A DNA stretch of 64,000 nt, taken from assembly GCA_947478405.1 (NCBI GenBank), contig CANJVX010000003.1:62001-126000 (forward strand), read 5' to 3'. The DNA comes from Beijerinckiaceae bacterium. GTDB taxonomy: Bacteria > Pseudomonadota > Alphaproteobacteria > Rhizobiales > Beijerinckiaceae. The translations under genes and the position numbers were made by a program. This document shows positions 47,200 through 56,619 of the stretch, one piece after another. The notes beneath the pieces are model-generated. The model saw only the letters and a list, made by a program, of their open reading frames with translations, was not told the DNA's origin and made no database searches. The number at the start of each line of letters is the position of its first letter. Within the stretch, counting starts at the first letter, position 1.

Positions 47200-47658
47200 A
47201 TGGCGATGACGATGACGGGCGAAGTGGCCCTTCCCGCGACCCGCGAAACAGTCTGGGTGAAGCTCAATGACCCGGCCGTTCTGAAAGCCTGCATCCCTGG
47301 CTGTGAAATCCTCGACAAAACGAGCGAGACCGGCTTTTCCGCAGTTGTGAAGCTCAAGATCGGCCCGGTCTCTGCCACGTTCAAAGGCTCGGTTGAATTG
47401 TCCGATCTCGACCCGCCGAATGGCTACCGCATCTCGGGCCAGGGCGAGGGCGGCGTCGCCGGCTTTGCCAAGGGTGGCGCGACCGTGCATCTGACAGATG
47501 CGCCCGATGGGGCCGAGGGCTGCGTGCTGTCTTATAATGTCGAAGCCAATGTGGGGGGCAAAATTGCCCAGCTCGGCGCGCGTCTTATCGATGGCGTCGC
47601 GAAGAAAACGGCCGACCAGTTTTTCAACAATTTTGCGAATGCGGTGAAGGCAGGCTGA
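47200..47658 (+). CDS. coxG: CoxG-like SRPBCC protein
   Basis: The 152-residue product begins MTMTGEVALPATRETVWVKL and has the ligand-cavity fold typical of CoxG (carbon monoxide dehydrogenase subunit G family), with the GEGGVAGFAKGGATVHL region. CoxG helps anchor or mature CO dehydrogenase-type enzymes at the membrane. The C-terminal membrane-binding tail of long CoxG proteins is absent. It is the first gene before coxSLM. Confidence 0.88.
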   Translation: MAMTMTGEVALPATRETVWVKLNDPAVLKACIPGCEILDKTSETGFSAVVKLKIGPVSATFKGSVELSDLDPPNGYRISGQGEGGVAGFAKGGATVHLTDAPDGAEGCVLSYNVEANVGGKIAQLGARLIDGVAKKTADQFFNNFANAVKAG

Positions 47659-47819
47659 CGCCTGCGCCGGTCTGCATCTTTCCCGCACATCTCCACCTTT
47701 CTGGCGGGGTGCGGTGGGCTTGACCGGCGTCAATGGGTCGGCTCAACTTGGGCTATCTCACGGGTGCTTTTGGTGCCCGCTTTCCGGCGCAAAGACCGGA
47801 CTTTTGGAGGAAGAGGCGA

Positions 47820-48308
47820 ATGGCCAGTGTGACATTGACGGTGAACGGCAAGACCATCACCCGCGACATCGATCCGCGCACTTTGCTTGTTGAGTTTCTG
47901 CGCGAGCATATGCGCCTCACCGGCACACATGTGGGTTGCGACACGACGCAATGCGGCTGCTGCACTGTGCATGTGGATGGCAAGGCTCTCAAGAGCTGCA
48001 CGCTCTTGGCCGTGGCTGTGGACGGCTCCACCATCATGACGATTGAAGGTCTCGCCAAGGGCGAAGATCTGCATCCGATGCAGGCGGCGTTTCGTGAATA
48101 TCATGGTTTGCAATGCGGCTTCTGCACGCCGGGCATGATCATGAGTGCGGTCGATATGGTGCGCCGCAAGGGCACCGACCTTGATGACAAGACGATCCGT
48201 GAAGAGTTAGAGGGCAATATCTGCCGCTGCACGGGCTACCATAATATTGTGAAGGCGATTCATTACGGCGCCGAAGCTATGGGTAAGGCGGGCACTGCAG
48301 CGGAGTGA
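47820..48308 (+). CDS. coxS: Molybdenum hydroxylase iron-sulfur (small) subunit, CoxS-like
   Basis: The 162-residue subunit carries two [2Fe-2S] clusters. The plant-type ferredoxin cluster uses Cys40, 45, 48 and 60; the second uses Cys99, 102, 135 and 137 (CGFC ... CRC). It passes electrons from the molybdenum site to FAD. The ATG at 47820 follows GGAGGAAGAGG. Confidence 0.94.
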   Translation: MASVTLTVNGKTITRDIDPRTLLVEFLREHMRLTGTHVGCDTTQCGCCTVHVDGKALKSCTLLAVAVDGSTIMTIEGLAKGEDLHPMQAAFREYHGLQCGFCTPGMIMSAVDMVRRKGTDLDDKTIREELEGNICRCTGYHNIVKAIHYGAEAMGKAGTAAE

Positions 48309-48389
48309 TCCTCCGCTTTTTCACGCAAGCAATCATAAAAGAGCCGGGCGCATCACAGCGGAACCGGCCCGTTCTCTGGAGGAAAACAG

Positions 48390-50756
48390 ATGAGTGGGAC
48401 CGGTATTGGCGCGCGCGTTCAGCGCAAAGAAGATTTCCGTTTCATCACTGGCAAGGGACAATATACGGATGATGTGAACTGCTATGGCCAAGCCCATGCG
48501 GTTTTTCTGCGCTCGCCGCATGCCCATGCAGATATTGTGTCCATCAAACTTGATGCGGCGCGCGACATGGCCGGTGTTGTTGATATTTTTACAGGCGATG
48601 ATCTCGCCGCCGACAAGATCGGCGGTCTCATCTGCGGCTGGATGATCCATTCCAAAGACGGCTCACCCATGAAAGCGGGTGCACATCCAGCCCTAGCGCA
48701 AGGCAAGGTGCGCTATGTTGGTGATCATGTGGCGGTGGTGATTGCCGAGACGCAGGCGCAGGCGCGCGATGCGATGGAAAAGATCGAAGTTGATTACAAG
48801 GTTTTGTCGCCCGTCGTCTCCATGGCCGATGCGGTGAGGGCGGGTGCGCCGGTTCTGCATGACGTGGCTCCCCATAATATTGTCTATAATTGGTCGCTGG
48901 GCGATGAGGCGGCTGCTGATGCGGCTTTTGCAACAGCGGCACATGTGACGAAACTTGATATTATCAACAATCGTCTCGTCCCCAATGCTATGGAGCCGCG
49001 TGCGGCTGTCGGCGATTATAATTCTGGCAGCGGTGGTTTCACGCTGTATACGACGAGTCAGAATCCGCATGTCGCGCGTCTCGTACTCTCGGCTTTCATC
49101 GGGATCGCGCCCGAACACAAGTTGCGCGTGATCGCGCCGGATGTGGGCGGTGGTTTCGGCTCGAAGATCTTCATTTATGCGGAAGAAACCGTTTGCGTCT
49201 GGGCAGCCAAGAAAGTCGGCCGTCCGGTGAAATGGGTGGCGGACCGCACGGAAGCGTTTCTGTCGGATGCACATGGGCGCGATCATGTGACGCATGCTGA
49301 AATGGCACTTGATGCGTCGGGCAAGATTCTCGGATTGCGCGTGAAGACGAGGGCCAATCTGGGCGCTTATCTTTCAACCTTCTCCAGCTGCGTGCCTACC
49401 TATCTCTATGCGCCGCTCCTGTCCGGCCAATATGACATCCCCGCCATCTATGCGGAAGTCGATGGCATTTACACCAATACGGCGCCGGTCGATGCCTATC
49501 GCGGTGCGGGGCGGCCGGAAGCCACGTTCGTCATTGAGCGCATGGTGGAAGTTGCTGCGCGCGAGATGAAGCAGGATCCGGCGGAATTCCGCCGCAGGAA
49601 TTTCGTGCGCAACTTCCCCCATCAGACACCGGTCATCATGTGCTATGACGCAGGCGATTATGATGCCTCGATGACCAAGGCGTTGGAGATGGCCGATTAT
49701 AAAAATATCGGCGCACGCAAGGCGGCCTCCGCCAAGAAGGGTCTTCTGCGCGGCGTTGGTTTTTCGGCCTATATTGAAGCCTGTGGTATTGCGCCTTCAG
49801 CCGCTGTTGGGTCGCTGGGTGCAGGTGTGGGCCTGTGGGAATCAGCCGAAGTGCGCGTGAATCCGGTCGGCACGGTGGAAATTCTCACCGGTTCCCATTC
49901 ACATGGGCAGGGACACGAGACGACTTTTGCGCAGCTTGTCTCCGAACGTCTGGGCATTTCCATCGACAATGTCGCGATCATTCATGGCGACACGGACAAA
50001 GTGCAGATGGGCATGGGTACTTATGGCTCGCGCTCGGGCGCGGTGGGCATGTCAGCGCTCTCCAAAGCGCTCGACAAGATTGAAACCAAGGCGAAGAAAG
50101 TCGCTGGCTTTGTGCTGGAAGCCTCGCCTGATGACATTGAATTCAAGGACGGCAAATTTTCTGTGCGCGGGACTGACAAGGAGATCGATTTCGCCTCGGT
50201 CGCTTTGCAGGCCTATATTGCGCATAAGTTCAACGGGCAGGAGCTCGAGCCCGGCTTGAAGGAAAGCGCTTTCTGGGATCCGACCAATTTCACCTTCCCG
50301 GCGGGTGTGCATATTTGCGAAGTAGAGATCGACCCCGCCACCGGTGTCACGCGCATCGACCGCTGGACGGCGGTGGATGATTTCGGAAATGTTATCAATC
50401 CGATGATTGTTGAGGGCCAGGTCCATGGCGGTATTGCCCAGGGTGTCGGCCAAGCGTTGCTCGAGGGGGCGGTCTATGATGCCAACGGGCAGCTCGTGAC
50501 CGCCAGCTATATGGATTATGCCATGCCCCGCGCGGATGATCTGCCCTCTTATGATGTCGGCATGACCCAAACGGCCTGTCCCTCGAATCCGCTTGGCATT
50601 AAAGGCTGCGGGGAGGCCGGCGCCATTGCCGCCCCGCCGGCCGTCATGAATGCCATCACCGATGCGCTCGGCCATGAGGAAATTGCTATGCCGGCCACCC
50701 CCTTGGCCGTCTGGCGGGCGGCGCAACGGCTGGCGCCTCGGGCTGCGGCAGAATGA
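48390..50756 (+). CDS. coxL: Molybdenum hydroxylase large subunit, form II CoxL-like
   Basis: This molybdopterin-cytosine-dinucleotide subunit has 788 residues. The active-site loop is AYRGAGR (369-375), the signature of form II CoxL. True CO dehydrogenase (form I) has AYxCSFR with the Cu-binding Cys, which is absent here. The base-catalyst Glu is E742 in GCGEAGAI. The S-L-M gene order also fits form II. Form II enzymes have mostly unknown substrates, probably aldehydes, aromatic N-heterocycles or similar compounds. CO oxidation is unlikely. Confidence 0.93.
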   Translation: MSGTGIGARVQRKEDFRFITGKGQYTDDVNCYGQAHAVFLRSPHAHADIVSIKLDAARDMAGVVDIFTGDDLAADKIGGLICGWMIHSKDGSPMKAGAHPALAQGKVRYVGDHVAVVIAETQAQARDAMEKIEVDYKVLSPVVSMADAVRAGAPVLHDVAPHNIVYNWSLGDEAAADAAFATAAHVTKLDIINNRLVPNAMEPRAAVGDYNSGSGGFTLYTTSQNPHVARLVLSAFIGIAPEHKLRVIAPDVGGGFGSKIFIYAEETVCVWAAKKVGRPVKWVADRTEAFLSDAHGRDHVTHAEMALDASGKILGLRVKTRANLGAYLSTFSSCVPTYLYAPLLSGQYDIPAIYAEVDGIYTNTAPVDAYRGAGRPEATFVIERMVEVAAREMKQDPAEFRRRNFVRNFPHQTPVIMCYDAGDYDASMTKALEMADYKNIGARKAASAKKGLLRGVGFSAYIEACGIAPSAAVGSLGAGVGLWESAEVRVNPVGTVEILTGSHSHGQGHETTFAQLVSERLGISIDNVAIIHGDTDKVQMGMGTYGSRSGAVGMSALSKALDKIETKAKKVAGFVLEASPDDIEFKDGKFSVRGTDKEIDFASVALQAYIAHKFNGQELEPGLKESAFWDPTNFTFPAGVHICEVEIDPATGVTRIDRWTAVDDFGNVINPMIVEGQVHGGIAQGVGQALLEGAVYDANGQLVTASYMDYAMPRADDLPSYDVGMTQTACPSNPLGIKGCGEAGAIAAPPAVMNAITDALGHEEIAMPATPLAVWRAAQRLAPRAAAE

Positions 50757-50839
50757 AGGAACTGGCGGTGGGCGCCCGCGCCCGCTAATATGTTTGCAGA
50801 ACGTCAACGCGGCGAAGGCCAGCGTTCAGGGAGAAGAAA

Positions 50840-51631
50840 ATGTATCCGTTCACCTATCATCGCCCCGGCTCGCTGGCGGATGCCGTGAAACTCGCGGGCA
50901 GCGACGAAGCCAAAATTATGGCAGGCGGCATGACGCTCCTGCCGACGATGAAGCAGCGCCTTGCGGCGCCCTCCGACATTGTCGATTTGAACGGTCTGGA
51001 TCTCGCGGGCATCAAGGTTGAAGGCGGCAAGGTGACCATTGGTGCCATGACGCGCCACGCCGATGTGGCCGGCAATGCTGATTTGCACAAGGCGATCCCC
51101 GCGCTCGCAGAGCTGGCTGGCATGATCGGTGATCCGATGGTGCGCCATCGCGGTACGATTGGCGGCTCGGTGTCTAACAATGATCCGGCGGCCGATTATC
51201 CCTCAGCCTGTCTTGCGCTGGGCGCGACCATTGTGACCAGCAAGCGTGAAATGGCTGCGGAGGATTTTTTCACCGGCCTGTTCGAGACAGCCCTTGAGCC
51301 GGGCGAGATCGTGACCAAATTCGTCTTCCCCGTACCGGAAAAGGCGAATTATCAGAAGTTTCGCAACCCCGCCTCGCGCTACGCGATTGTGGGCGTGTTT
51401 GTTGCTAAATTTGCAGCCGGCGTGCGTGTGGCTGTGACGGGTGCAGGCTCGAGCGGCGTGTTCCGCCAGTTTGATTTCGAAGAGGCTTTGTCGAAGATTT
51501 TTTCGACTCAGGCGATTGAAGGGATCAAGCAGTCGGCTGATGGTCTGAATTCCGACATTCATGCCGACGCCGCCTATCGTGCCCATCTGATCGGCGTGAT
51601 GGCGCGCCGCGCGGTTGAGGCTGCGCGCTAA
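50840..51631 (+). CDS. coxM: Molybdenum hydroxylase FAD subunit, CoxM-like
   Basis: The 263-residue subunit begins MYPFTYHRPGSLADAV and has the FAD-binding motifs AGGMTLLPTMK and TIGGSVSNNDPAADYP. It passes electrons from CoxS to the acceptor. GGGAGAAGAAA precedes the ATG. It ends in the tandem of inverted repeats at 51630-51760. Confidence 0.94.
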   Translation: MYPFTYHRPGSLADAVKLAGSDEAKIMAGGMTLLPTMKQRLAAPSDIVDLNGLDLAGIKVEGGKVTIGAMTRHADVAGNADLHKAIPALAELAGMIGDPMVRHRGTIGGSVSNNDPAADYPSACLALGATIVTSKREMAAEDFFTGLFETALEPGEIVTKFVFPVPEKANYQKFRNPASRYAIVGVFVAKFAAGVRVAVTGAGSSGVFRQFDFEEALSKIFSTQAIEGIKQSADGLNSDIHADAAYRAHLIGVMARRAVEAAR

Positions 51632-51760
51632 CCCTCTCCCAAAGGGAGAGGGTTAGCGCGGAGCGCCGGGGTGAGGGGTTACACCCTCACAATGTAAGAT
51701 CGTAACCCCTCATCCGCCCGCTCGCGCGGGCACCTTCTCCCTCTGGGAGAAGGAGAGGGC
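51630..51760. repeat. Second repeat type: nested inverted-repeat block between coxM and coxD
   Basis: Three foldbacks lie in a row: AACCCTCTCCCAAAGGGAGAGGGTT at 51630-51654 (too long to quote further), GTGAGGGGTTAC with GTAACCCCTCAT, and CTTCTCCCTCTGGGAGAAGG at about 51733-51752. Blocks of this CCCTCTCC type are common intergenic repeats in alphaproteobacteria. It could lower expression of the genes after coxM. Confidence 0.7.
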
Positions 51761-51789
51761 AGCGCTAGGGCGGCAGACGGAGACTTGGT

Positions 51790-52695
51790 TTGACCGCATT
51801 GCCTGCATCCATCGACGAAACCCTCGCCCTTCTGACGCGTGGTGGCTATGTCGCTGATCGCTCTTTGGCGACGGTGGTTTTCCTCTCATTGAAAATGGGA
51901 CGCCCGCTTTTTCTGGAAGGTGAGGCAGGTGTCGGCAAAACAGAAATTGCGAAAGTTCTGGCCAGCACACTGGGACGCAAGCTCATTCGACTGCAATGCT
52001 ATGAGGGGCTTGATGTCTCCTCAGCCGTGTATGAATGGGATTATGCGCGCCAGATGATGGCGATCCGTTTGGCGGAAGCCAGCGGCGAGCAAGATCGTGC
52101 ACGTATCGAGAGTGATATTTTTTCGGAACGCTATTTGATCAAGCGTCCACTCCTGCAGGCGCTCGAAACATGCACCGAAGGTCCACCCGTTTTGCTTATT
52201 GATGAGCTGGACCGAACAGATGAGGCTTTTGAGGCCTTTCTGCTGGAAATTCTTTCTGATTTTCAGGTGAGCGTGCCTGAGCTTGGCACCATCCGCGCAG
52301 ATCATCCCCCGATTGTTATCATCACCTCCAACCGCACACGCGAAGTGCATGACGCGCTGAAGCGGCGTTGTCTTTATCATTGGGTCGATTATCCCGATGC
52401 TGCGCGCGAGCTTGAAATTTTGCGCATAAAAGTCCCCGGTGCCGACGCGCGGCTGTCGCGCGAGATTGTTGCTTTCGTGCAGGCCTTGCGCAAAGTCGAT
52501 TTGTTCAAACTGCCCGGTGTTGCTGAAACACTTGATTGGGCATCCGCGCTCACCGAACTGGATGCAGTCTCGCTTGATCCTGCTAGCATCGGCGACACGC
52601 TGGGTGTGCTGTTGAAATATCAGGATGACATTCAAAAGTTGCAGGGCTCGGAACTGCAAAAGACGCTTGAGGCGGCAAAGGCCGCTGTCGTCTGA
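51790..52695 (+). CDS. coxD: MoxR-family AAA+ ATPase, CoxD-like
   Basis: The 301-residue AAA+ protein has Walker A GEAGVGKTE, Walker B LLIDELDRTD, sensor 1 in ITSNRTREV and the arginine-finger region ALKRRCLYHW. CoxD is the chaperone ATPase needed to insert sulfur or copper at the active site of CO dehydrogenase-like enzymes. The start is a TTG at 51790; an alternative cannot be excluded. It works with the next gene, separated by three nt. Confidence 0.9.
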   Translation: MTALPASIDETLALLTRGGYVADRSLATVVFLSLKMGRPLFLEGEAGVGKTEIAKVLASTLGRKLIRLQCYEGLDVSSAVYEWDYARQMMAIRLAEASGEQDRARIESDIFSERYLIKRPLLQALETCTEGPPVLLIDELDRTDEAFEAFLLEILSDFQVSVPELGTIRADHPPIVIITSNRTREVHDALKRRCLYHWVDYPDAARELEILRIKVPGADARLSREIVAFVQALRKVDLFKLPGVAETLDWASALTELDAVSLDPASIGDTLGVLLKYQDDIQKLQGSELQKTLEAAKAAVV

Positions 52696-52698
52696 GAC

Positions 52699-53895
52699 AT
52701 GGGCAAGCTTCCTGAAAACATCGCGCATTTTGGCCGGCTTTTGCGAGATGCAGGCCTGCCCGTTGGCCCCGGCCATTTAATTGATGCCCTAGAAGCGGTG
52801 GAAGTGGCGGGCGTATCCTCGCGGGAAGATTTTCGTAGCCTCTTGCATGCAGTCTTTGTGAGCAAGCATGAGCAGAGTGTTATCTTTCATGCCGCTTTCG
52901 ATCTCTTCTGGAAAAAGCGTGGCTTTATCGAAAAACTGATTGCGATGATGTCGCCTCTGGCTGAGCCGCAAAAACAATCGGCCAAGCCCGCACCAGGTGC
53001 CACGCGTCTGGCAGAAGCGCTCGCCAAAAACAGGCCCAAGCGCGAGCCCCCCCCCGAGATCGAACATGATATGCGCCTCACCATGTCGGGCGATGAAGTG
53101 CTGCAGAAAAAAGATTTCGCTCAGATGAGCGTCGAGGAATTGCGCCGTGCAGAAAAAGTAATTGCGCGCCTGCATCTGCCCGAGGACGAGTTGCGCACAC
53201 GCCGCTTTCGTGCAGATGCTCGCGGGGGTAGGCTTGATCCGCGCGCAAGTTTGCGGCTGGCTTTGTCACGCGGCGGAGATATGTTCCAGCTCGCAAGGCG
53301 AGAGCCTGTCATGCGCCCGCCGCCTCTTGTGGCGCTGTGCGATATTTCAGGGTCAATGAGCGAATATTCGCGCGTCTTCCTGCATTTTCTGCATCGACTC
53401 ACTGATGAGCGGCAGCGTGTCGAGACATTTCTCTTCGGCACGCGGCTCACCAATGTCACACGTGCCTTGCGCCATCGCGATATTGACGCCGCCTTGGCGC
53501 AAGTATCATCGGCGGTGCCCGATTGGTCGGGCGGAACACGGATCGGTGCCTCTCTTCATGCCTTTAATCAGCAATGGTCGCGCCGCGTCTTGGGGCAGGG
53601 CGCGACTGTGTTGTTATTTACAGATGGGCTTGAGCGCGAGGGCATCGAGCAACTCTCTTTCGAAATAGGCCGACTGCACCGCTCCTGTCGGCGTCTCATT
53701 TGGTTGAACCCGCTTTTGCGCTATGATGGCTTTGAAGCGAAAGCCTCGGGCATTCGCGCCATCTTGCCCCATGTCGATGAATTCCGCTCCGTCCATCGCC
53801 TGGCGTCGTTGCAAGATTTGGCCGAAGCTTTGTCGCGCCCCGTCTTGCGGCGGAAAAGCGATCCGCGTGTGTGGTTGAAAAAGGCGTCTGCATGA
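52699..53895 (+). CDS. coxE: VWA-domain protein, CoxE-like
   Basis: The 398-residue product has an N-terminal helical region and a von Willebrand A domain with the MIDAS motif DISGSMSEYSR (about 214-224), then GTRIGASLHAF and LLFTDGLERE. MoxR and VWA proteins act together as a metal-centre assembly pair, and CoxE is needed with CoxD for enzyme maturation. It overlaps the next gene by 4 nt (ATGA). Confidence 0.9.
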   Translation: MGKLPENIAHFGRLLRDAGLPVGPGHLIDALEAVEVAGVSSREDFRSLLHAVFVSKHEQSVIFHAAFDLFWKKRGFIEKLIAMMSPLAEPQKQSAKPAPGATRLAEALAKNRPKREPPPEIEHDMRLTMSGDEVLQKKDFAQMSVEELRRAEKVIARLHLPEDELRTRRFRADARGGRLDPRASLRLALSRGGDMFQLARREPVMRPPPLVALCDISGSMSEYSRVFLHFLHRLTDERQRVETFLFGTRLTNVTRALRHRDIDAALAQVSSAVPDWSGGTRIGASLHAFNQQWSRRVLGQGATVLLFTDGLEREGIEQLSFEIGRLHRSCRRLIWLNPLLRYDGFEAKASGIRAILPHVDEFRSVHRLASLQDLAEALSRPVLRRKSDPRVWLKKASA

Positions 53896-54419
53896 GGCAG
53901 TTCAAACAAATCGGCTGGACGGCGCTGGCACTTGTCTTTCTTGGCGTGTCTTGGTTGTGGGACACGTTTGCGCCTCTCGTACAGGCCATCATCGATGTCT
54001 TGCCGCTGCGCCGCCTGAAAGCATGGGCGCATGCCTTGCTTGAGCGCCTGTCGCCCTATGGAACGCTACTGGTTTTTCTCATTCCGCTGGTGCTGAGCGA
54101 GATCATCAAGCTCATTGCTTTTGTGGGCTTTGCGCGGGGACAGATTTTTGCAGGCATTCTGATTTATCTCTTTGCCGAAATCGTCCGCTTTGGTCTGGCG
54201 GCCTATGTCTGGGCCGTGTGCCGGGACAAGCTTTTGTCCATTGACTGGGTGGCAAGGCTCCATGTTTGGCTGTTGCGGTTGAATGATTTGGCGCAACGCC
54301 AGATCGCACCGGTGCGGGCCTGGATCAGGCAGGCGTTGGCAGAGGCTGGCCTCACTGGAGGCACAGCGGGGCTATGGGCTCGCATCAAGGCGCTGTGGCG
54401 TTACGCACGGCGGGGGTAA
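53892..54419 (+). CDS. Membrane protein coupled to coxE
   Basis: The 175-residue product has an N-terminal helix (WTALALVFLGVSWLW), two strong helices at about 58-77 and 84-108, and amphipathic basic C-terminal helices (LARLHVWLL to ALWRYARRG). It was not recognised as a known family. The ATG overlaps the coxE stop codon by 4 nt, so it is translationally coupled to coxE and may anchor the maturation complex; that role is inferred. Confidence 0.7.
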   Translation: MRQFKQIGWTALALVFLGVSWLWDTFAPLVQAIIDVLPLRRLKAWAHALLERLSPYGTLLVFLIPLVLSEIIKLIAFVGFARGQIFAGILIYLFAEIVRFGLAAYVWAVCRDKLLSIDWVARLHVWLLRLNDLAQRQIAPVRAWIRQALAEAGLTGGTAGLWARIKALWRYARRG

Positions 54420-54436
54420 GGCGGCCCCGACCCTCG

Positions 54437-54524
54437 CCGTCATTGCGAGGAGCCGAAGGCGATGCGCCAATCCAGAGGTGACGCGTGACGCTCCCGGATT
54501 GCTTCGCTTTGTTCGCAAGGGCGG
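54437..54524. repeat. Dispersed palindromic repeat, copy 8
   Basis: Unit with left end CCGTCATTGCGAGG and a diverged right end GTTCGCAAGGGCGG, inside the cox region between the membrane-protein gene and the XdhC-N gene. It may split the operon into two transcripts. Confidence 0.7.
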
Positions 54525-54581
54525 CGGTTTGTCCTGCGCCCTTGCCGAGGCTATATTCTGCACCAACATCACGGAGGCAAC

Positions 54582-54908
54582 ATGCTGGCGAGCGATGAAG
54601 ATATTTTGGGACAGGCAGAAGCCTGGCTGCGCGCGGGCAAGGGCGTGGCGCTTGCGACCGTGATCGAGACTTGGGGCTCGGCGCCCCGTCCCGTGGGCTC
54701 GCATCTGGCGATTACTGAAGACGGGCATTTTCTGGGCTCGGTTTCAGGCGGTTGCGTTGAGGGGGATGTGGTGACCGAGGCACTCGACTGCATTGCCGAT
54801 GGTAAGACACGCATGCTGGAATTTGGCGTGGCGGATGAAACCGCCTGGCGCTCGGGCCTCTCTTGCGGTGGGCGTATTCGCGTTTATGTCGAGAAGGTCT
54901 CCTCATGA
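54582..54908 (+). CDS. XdhC/CoxI family protein, N-terminal-domain form
   Basis: The 108-residue product corresponds to the XdhC_CoxI domain (IETWGSAPRPVGSHLAI, SVSGGCVEGDVV, GLSCGGRIRVYVE), which binds molybdenum cofactor and passes it to molybdenum hydroxylases after sulfuration. The Rossmann domain usually fused to it is encoded by the next gene, which overlaps by 4 nt. Confidence 0.9.
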   Translation: MLASDEDILGQAEAWLRAGKGVALATVIETWGSAPRPVGSHLAITEDGHFLGSVSGGCVEGDVVTEALDCIADGKTRMLEFGVADETAWRSGLSCGGRIRVYVEKVSS

Positions 54909-55606
54909 AGCGCGCTCTTCTGGAACAATTGAACGCCGCACGCCAAGAGCGGCGCGCGGCTGTATTGGTGACAGCGCTTGAGAGCGGTGATCAGCGTCTG
55001 GTGACGCCTGACATGTTGGGCACTGATCTTCTGGGTGACGAGATTGATGCCGCTTTGCGCGCTGGCAAAAGCCGCTTGGTGGAACAAGAGGGCAAAAGTT
55101 TCTTCCTCACCGTGCAAGTGCCACCTGTGCGCCTGGTTGTGATTGGCGCCGTGCATATTTCGCAAGCTTTGGCGCCCATGGCCAAACTGGCTGGTTTCGA
55201 CATGGTGATTGTTGATCCGCGCACCGCTTTCGCCACGCCCGAGCGTTTTCCTGATGTGCAAGTGATCGCTGAATGGCCAGAAACTGTTCTGCCGCCGATG
55301 AAGATTGATCGCTATACGGCGATCTGCTGTTTCACCCATGATCCCAAGATTGACGATCCGGCGCTTGAGCAGGCGTTGCGGGCACAATGTTTCTATGTCG
55401 GAGCTTTGGGCTCGCGCAAAACACATGCAAAACGTGTCGAACGGCTGGAAGCAAAAGGTTTCACGCCAGACGATATCGCGCGCATTCGTGCCCCGATTGG
55501 TCTTGATATTGGCGCGGTGACGCCGACAGAGATCGCCGTATCTGTTCTGGGCGAGGTCATTCTGGCGCTGCGTAAAAAGCCGCTGCGGATGGAGACCCCA
55601 GCGTGA
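54905..55606 (+). CDS. XdhC/CoxI family protein, Rossmann-domain form
   Basis: The 233-residue product begins with a short region and has a Rossmann-like domain (VIGAVHISQALAPMAKL, CCFTHDPKIDDPAL) and the C-terminal signature RIRAPIGLDIGAVTPTEIAVSVLGEV, typical of XdhC proteins. Together with the previous small protein it makes one complete two-part XdhC. It is coupled at both ends by 4-nt overlaps. Confidence 0.9.
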   Translation: MKRALLEQLNAARQERRAAVLVTALESGDQRLVTPDMLGTDLLGDEIDAALRAGKSRLVEQEGKSFFLTVQVPPVRLVVIGAVHISQALAPMAKLAGFDMVIVDPRTAFATPERFPDVQVIAEWPETVLPPMKIDRYTAICCFTHDPKIDDPALEQALRAQCFYVGALGSRKTHAKRVERLEAKGFTPDDIARIRAPIGLDIGAVTPTEIAVSVLGEVILALRKKPLRMETPA

Positions 55607-56619
55607 AATTTGGTCCCGTTGCCATTGCGCAAGCTGAAGGGGGTGTTCTTGCCCATTCGCTGCGCACAGACACGATGAGCCTGAAAAAAGGTGAGCATCT
55701 CACGCGCGCCCATGTGGAAGCTTTGCAGGCCGCAGGTTTCGCGCAGGTGGTCGTGGCGCATATGGAGCCGGGCGATCTGAGCGAAGATGAGGCGGCGGCA
55801 CGTGTTGCAGAATATGTGGCTGGAGTGCATGTGCGTGTTGATGCGGCCTTTACCGGCCGCGCCAATCTTTTTGCGCAATGCAATGGCGTGTTGGTGGCAG
55901 ATCCCGCATCTGTGGATGCGCTGAATGAAATTGACGAGCAGATCACGTTGGCCACGCTCCCCCATCACCGCGCTGTGGTGGAAGGCGAGATGATTGGCAC
56001 TGTGAAAGTGATCCCGTTCGCTGTATCGGAGCAGCTTGTCACGCGCACTATGCAGGCTATGCCAAAACACACGCTCTGCGTGGCGCCTTATGCGCCCAAG
56101 CGGATTTGCATCATCTCGACACTTCTGCCGGGACTGAAACCTTCAACTGTTGAGAAAACGCTTCGCATCATGGGCGAGCGTATTGCGCCTGCCAATGCTT
56201 CGATTGTTGACGATGCGCGTGTGGACCATGACATGGCAGCGCTGGCAGATGTAATTGCCCAATATACTGGGAGCTGCGATCTGATGATTGTTTTTGGCGC
56301 GTCTGCCATCACCGATCGGCGGGATGTGATTCCGGCGGCACTTGTAGCCGCTGGTGGCGAGATCGAACAATTCGGCATGCCGGTTGATCCGGGTAATCTC
56401 CTGTTGATCGGTTGCATAGCCGGCAAGCCTTTTCTCGGTGCACCCGGCTGCGCGCGATCCGCAAAAGAAAATGGCTTCGATTGGGTCTTGCAACGCATGC
56501 TGGCAGATATTCCCGTCAGTGCGCGGGATATTCGCCGTATGGGCTCGGGTGGCCTGCTGATGGAAATTGTTTCACGTCCGCAGCCACGCTCGGGTGGTGC
56601 GCCCCATGATGAAGAATAA
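55603..56619 (+). CDS. Molybdopterin-binding (MoCF-like) protein
   Basis: The 338-residue product has an N-terminal region with LAHSLRTDTMSLKKGEHL and a C-terminal MoaB/MogA-like domain (VFGASAITDRRDVIP, GMPVDPGNLLLIG), often fused to a cytidylyltransferase in other genomes. It would bind molybdopterin during MCD cofactor formation. It overlaps the cytidylyltransferase gene that follows by 14 nt. Confidence 0.85.
   Translation: MKFGPVAIAQAEGGVLAHSLRTDTMSLKKGEHLTRAHVEALQAAGFAQVVVAHMEPGDLSEDEAAARVAEYVAGVHVRVDAAFTGRANLFAQCNGVLVADPASVDALNEIDEQITLATLPHHRAVVEGEMIGTVKVIPFAVSEQLVTRTMQAMPKHTLCVAPYAPKRICIISTLLPGLKPSTVEKTLRIMGERIAPANASIVDDARVDHDMAALADVIAQYTGSCDLMIVFGASAITDRRDVIPAALVAAGGEIEQFGMPVDPGNLLLIGCIAGKPFLGAPGCARSAKENGFDWVLQRMLADIPVSARDIRRMGSGGLLMEIVSRPQPRSGGAPHDEE

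Noticed and set aside
48390-50756. True aerobic CO dehydrogenase (form I).
   Set aside because: The active-site loop is AYRGAGR, without the Cys of AYxCSFR, and the gene order is S-L-M.
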